Below are positions 59,330 to 64,000 of a stretch of DNA of 64,000 nt, piece after piece; positions within the stretch are counted from its first letter, which is position 1; every line of letters begins with the position of its first letter. The translations under genes were made by a program, and so were the position numbers. This DNA is from Arenicola marina (Eukaryota; Annelida; Polychaeta; Arenicolidae), in the NCBI GenBank assembly GCA_964019135.1, contig OZ025261.1:36756820-36820819 (forward strand), written 5' to 3'. The notes below the pieces were generated by a model, which was not told the origin of the DNA, searched no databases, and worked only from the letters and a program-made list of their open reading frames with translations.

Positions 59330-61729
59330 ATATATCAACAGTATCCAGCTACTTCGTCCCTTCAATGTGAACTTACTATAGGGTGGGGGCCGCAACCGTA
59401 CGTCGGCGAGTCAAGAATGCTGGTTTGGGGGGTGTAATGTAACGCACGACGAGCGGCGGCTTCAGGATCTTGGTAAAGATTCATTGAATGCTGAAGTCTG
59501 ATTGGCTACACGCTCGAGGAGGAAGTTACGTCATCCAGGTCACTAAAAGGTCATAACCCTGCGCTTTGCCATGTTTGCAGTTGTGTTTTCAATACTGTAA
59601 CAAACTCTGTCCCAAAGTAATATGTCTTTGCTTATCAACTTATGCAAAAACTGGTAACAGAAGATTCCAGATTAATATGGCAGCTCCAAAGAGGTGATTT
59701 AATTGTAATTTATAGAGATGTGACATACACAACAGCACACAGTAAGATGTGGGGGTTAACTAGGGAAGCTTTTAAAACTGATAACGACAGTAATTGCATT
59801 CATCGAAAAAGTATCGCGTTGTGTTATTAGGAGATTGGTACAAGCTTCATTTCGGCAACGTGTATAGGAATAAATCAAGAACTTAAGTGACTAGATTAAC
59901 AAACGAGGTGTTGTAATGAGCTAACGTCTCACAGGAAAGGCGGGTGCAGGCATCTATTCAGTAGCTTCAGCTGCGTGACCGCAAATTGGACATGTGTTGA
60001 GGATGATGGATGCCTACTGAGCATATTTCAGTATAATATAATATGCCTACTTGGACGGAATAGCCACAAATTAATTTCATGTCGTCTCCTGTCCGTGTCA
60101 CATATAAGTCTTATAAGTGTGCTCCAGTTGGCATTGAAAAAGAATTGTGAATAACGCAATTTTGGGAGCGGAAGGGGCGTTGGGGGGGGCGGGCAGAGAT
60201 TGCGTGCCTTTTTCGTCAGTGCATCTTCCTGTCGCATCAATAGAACTCACAAACAATGCATGTAGACATGATACACACTGCGAGGGGCGACGACCTCGTT
60301 GAAGACAAAAAAAATTACTTTTTTGTTCAGTCAGATCAAATTTCTTCCTATTGTTCATCAATGTGTCTATGGTGGCCGAAGCAAAGATGACGTTTTTTGC
60401 TTGTGGTGTACCGATCACAGCCGACATTTAACGAAAGCCTTCTCGCCATTTTTGCCTGGTGAATTTCTATGAGTCAACTCTAAACGTTGTTTTCGTGATT
60501 CGTGCAATATATTTTGCTCTGTGAACCAGTCGCACTTCCATAATAACGGCCAAAGCTAGTTGCCGTACAGACAACAAAGTAATTGCGATGAAACACTATG
60601 CAAAGAAACAGTAGAACGATGTGACTCATTGTGAATGTGGCGACCTTGCCGAAGGTGACATTGAGGGTATGTCATTGACCTCTGTTCAGTCGGAGCCCAG
60701 CGGACTGCGTCTGTTCGGTCAATTCCAGGCCGCAACAATTCGTTGTCAGGGGCCATTGCCCGTAAATCTTGAGAAAAAACGACGATCACTTTGCCCATTC
60801 ATAGTGTGGCATTTACTGTCTGAAAACACTTCAGAACTTCTCGGGGCTGGCCTTGAGATTTTGCGCCGTTGCCACCTACAGGTCAATAACTTGTTGAGTA
60901 ACTAGGTTATGCATACATACAGTGTATGTAGACCAAAAAGCTGCTTTTCGCGACAAAATGCCAAGGAAGCAATGTGTATCATTGTGGTTAATGTCAATAA
61001 TGCTGCAGATGTAGTCGAGAGTTTTGACATCACAGTGCATAGGCAACGTCCGGGTTTTCATGCAGATAGTTTTAGGATATAATATTACCAACTTCCGTCA
61101 CTAGACGGCAGTTGGTTTGCGAGTGGTATTTAAGATGCATGTGATAGGTGAGGCAACGCGAGGGGGTACCTACCTAGCGCACCGTGGCGTTATGTGATGG
61201 CAGCTCATGCAAAACGCATTAGCGCGCTTGCCTGGTGATGGATCCGTGTTTTATGCCATTTTCGTTCACCCCTGGGCTAAACCGGGTTAAGGTTCTCTGG
61301 GGCAACATGATGGAAGGACAAACAAGGGTTCGTGCTTGCCAGGAAGTGGTCAGGAATATATATGCGTCGTGTTGACATTCTTGTGGTAAGTTTTACCGAT
61401 CGGGTATGAGAGGAATTCTATAAACGGCTACGACGCACAATTTGCACCTCGCCCTGAAGTGCAATATTTGGCTATACGACAAGTCTAATTGCGTCTGGAA
61501 TAAATAAATGCTAAGAGAGTTTCTAAGACGAAATTTTGCATTTCTTAAGGGGTTGTTTCGTTTACCCGTCCTGGATATATGCCAGAGTCAATACATGCAA
61601 CGCACGGCATGTTGGTTCCTGTAATTGAGAGGCATTTCGATCCTGGCCTCCTACCTGGCAGTGTGCACTTATGTAATTTGACACGTGTCGCAACCATTAG
61701 GCGTTGAGTACAGGTGTTCTTGTCTCAGC
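59330..61729. other. Intergenic, no gene seen
   Basis: Single-copy sequence with short unrecognised ORFs (for example about 94 codons at 60621-60905). No domain, RNA gene or repeat supported. Confidence 0.4.
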
Positions 61730-61967
61730 TGGCCGCCTCAGTAGCTTAGTGGGTTAGAGCGCTCGCCTTGAGTGCTCTGGCCACCCGCGCCTAACGGCGC
61801 GTGGATCGGTGGCTCGCGCCCCACTGTGGCCATGTCTGTGGGTTCTTCTTCGCAAATAGTAGGGGGTTACCCCCGGGACATGGCTCCACTCCCCCTCCCT
61901 TCTCCCATTGACGCGATATGACCAAAAGTGGTTATAGCGTCCTGAATATATAACCAACCAACCAACC
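61730..61967 (+). mobile_element. tRNA-derived SINE, plus orientation
   Basis: Head with A box TAGCTTAGTGG (61742-61752) and a degenerate B box (GGCTCGCGCCC, 61811-61821). The body matches the SINE at 308-573, including GACCAAAAGTGGTTATAGCG, and it ends in a CCAA-repeat tail. The damaged B box suggests it is older or inactive. Confidence 0.85.
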
Positions 61968-62115
61968 TTGCTCAGTTGGCAAGCAGGCTAAGCCTCACAC
62001 CCACAGGTCGTGGGTTCGCACACAAGGATGTCATCATCCAACCCATGTTAATTGCCCCGAAAGGTTTCTCGGGACACTATTATGGGCCTATATTACATCA
62101 GTATGAATTACTAGT
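61965..62115 (+). mobile_element. Second tRNA-like SINE unit directly abutting the first
   Basis: TTGCTCAGTTGG (61968-61979, A box) and GGTTCGCACAC (62013-62023, B box) lie at tRNA-like spacing, with CCTTG/CAAGG ends able to pair. A non-tRNA body follows. It is either a different SINE inserted at the tail of the first or one half of a dimeric SINE. Confidence 0.6.
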
Positions 62116-63519
62116 TACGCCACAGTTTTGACTTGCACCATCCTATACGACTCACAGAACACATGATAATGTGATCTGCTTTGCTACTCCAATTTAAGTA
62201 GAAACCGTAATTACCCTTGTTATTAAGTAACACACACATACACTCGTATGTATGTTGTGAACTCGCTTCTCCCAAATTGGATACGCCCCGCCCCACCCAA
62301 CTCACCCGTCCTCTTTTTCTTCTGCGTTTCCCAACCAGCCATACCATACCTGCGTCCCCCCCCCCCCCCCCCACACAGACACACACAAACTCCTTTTTTT
62401 CTCATGAATCTGCCCTTGGGCAGGGCACATAACAGTTATATATAGACCGTTAGGGGCCGAGAGAACAAAGTGATGCCTTACGTTAAAATATTTGGCTATA
62501 GCCCATCATGGTACACCCTTTGAATCCCCTTTGAAACGTGTCCTTTGTCGCTAGGATACAATGTTTCTTTATTTATCGTTTGCTTTTGATTCCGACTACC
62601 GGTTACATTTATAGAGGGATACAGCTTTTATGTTAAATAGTTCCGTTTTTATGTGTTTTTTCTAATCTTATCAATGGAAGTGAGAACGGATCGTTAACGA
62701 GAGAATACGTCTGTCAGTGTCTGTCAGTGTCTGTGAATCATTGTGCTAAATAAGTGTGGCAGGTTCGTAAAAAGCCTAAATATGTTTTATCCTGCGACTA
62801 GCATGCGTCATACACTCTTTGACCTCGCTGCACCGCTATGTATAAGACAAGTCCCGTGGCTGGGTTTCTATAAATTCTTTTGTCTGATCCGTTCAGAAAC
62901 ATATAACCTAATTAATGGGACGGCCTTCCATTAAGATCATGTGGGGGACGAAGGTCAGTTCGGTGTGAAGATGTGACAGAGCCATGCTGAGCAGTAATAT
63001 ATGATGACGTGACATGACGTATCTGGTTGTTGTTTTCTGCACCGCTCGGGCTCACTCCGGTTTGCGCCAGTTGCTCGCTTCTCCGAGGGGGGGGGTGGGG
63101 GGCACTACATTAGTACAGTGGTAGGGGTGGGCCGCTCAGGCTATAGAGGGCACATGAAAAACGAGAGAATGGTGCGAGATTTTGTTAAAAAGGCATCCAA
63201 AACAGATATTGACAGTCATGGAATGTATATGGAGGTTCAAATTGCATATCGAGCTCTTTCCCGCCCAAACTAAGCCCGGGCGAAATTTATATCAAAATGT
63301 GCAGAAAACTCGATCATTTCATTCTATGGCCGTCTGGCATAGGTACAGTAGAGACAAACAATTTTTTGTAGTGATTTAAGGACTGATTCAAAAAGGCAAA
63401 AAAAGGGGTCATTGTGGCGGACATATGTGTATACCTAGCTATATGTAGTGGTTCCCCCCTGGGGGGTGGGGGGGGGGGCGCTTCATATTTTAGCGCGGGT
63501 TTCATGCATGTATGGCGGT
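62116..63519. other. Intergenic, no gene seen
   Basis: Contains poly-C near 62357 and poly-G near 63088 and 63460. No exon recognised. Confidence 0.4.
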
Positions 63520-63735
63520 GTTTGTCGTGACCAGACCCGCATACCGTGACCTTCACCTTGCGTCAGCGCCCCATACCTGGAAGCTGAAGGGTAAAGCGCT
63601 AGGTGACACCACTGAACCAACCGGGCCGCGACCTGTCAGTAAATACCGCTGTGTCCCTGGGCAATGGGCCATGGTGTAGGGGTGGGTGTTACTCTCACCT
63701 CCACTATCGCCGAACCCCACGACCTTCACCTTGGC
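63520..63735 (-). mobile_element. Possible tRNA-related SINE fragments
   Basis: On the minus strand TTGGTTCAGTGG (63609-63620) resembles an A box. A B-box-like GGGGTTCGGCG (about 63708-63718) belongs to a preceding partial copy. AAGGTGAAGGTC occurs in both parts (63548-63560 and 63721-63733), suggesting two partial tandem copies. Weak evidence. Confidence 0.35.
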
Positions 63736-64000
63736 ACATCCCCCGCCAGCCCTCTTGCCTTGGACAAGAAACGGACGCTTCATGGACATGTGTCACTGGA
63801 TTTCAACGTTCGAAATTAAGCATTTAGTATTGTATAATATTTGAAAGTCACCAATTAGGCGGGAATGACTATACTGGTCAAAGTGTGTTAGTGATTGCGT
63901 TAACATTAGCTCGTTCGATAACACATGCTTTTTTTGTCGCTCTCTGTTCCACGTCTGTAAATTGACACCAATGACGTCATGTCTATTCGGTTCCGGGGGG

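Overview
The window is nuclear DNA of an animal. It has split genes with GT-AG introns, tRNA-derived SINEs, a non-LTR retrotransposon relic, pogo/hAT-type DNA transposons and many minisatellites. One gene is recognised with confidence: SDHAF2, the mitochondrial complex II flavination factor, on the plus strand at about 8.6-16.5 kb. The repeat style and the apparent heterozygosity suggest a marine invertebrate such as a mollusc or cephalochordate, but nothing here fixes the phylum. There are no prokaryotic operons and no CRISPR array.

Layout: 0-8.6 kb is intergenic and built from transposon debris (a SINE, a foldback element with a nested hAT-like MITE, a small dispersed repeat, a second foldback, and a complete pogo/Tigger-type element with TA target duplication). 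8.6-16.5 kb is SDHAF2; its last intron is almost entirely 116 copies of a 46-bp unit. 16.5-19.3 kb has an unrecognised 93-codon ORF on the minus strand with promoter motifs. 19.4-20.2 kb is a 69-bp tandem array. 22.0-22.7 kb is the 3' end of a dead LINE, which runs directly into 138 copies of a 41-bp unit (to 28.4 kb). 29.7-34.3 kb holds two near-identical 2.2-kb copies on either side of a 200-N gap, probably unmerged contig ends. 36.5-39.3 kb is 65 copies of a 43-bp unit. 39.4-49.3 kb is a 43/23-bp composite array with a 4,139-bp higher-order repeat, and 49.3-52.0 kb is the related 23-bp array. 52.4 kb is a small MITE, 54.4-56.1 kb a 35-bp array, 56.8-59.0 kb a possible small secreted-peptide gene, and 61.7-62.1 kb two adjacent tRNA-derived SINE units.

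About 29 of 64 kb (45%) is minisatellite. Several monomers lack stop codons in one strand and have lengths not divisible by three, so they create very long false ORFs (up to about 1,030 codons) in several frames. These are not annotated as genes.

The most notable observation is in the SDHAF2 intron. The amplified 46-bp unit is a copy of the 3' end of the preceding coding exon (less 8 nt) together with that exon's 5' splice site. The true donor is therefore followed by more than a hundred decoy donors carrying exon-like sequence.
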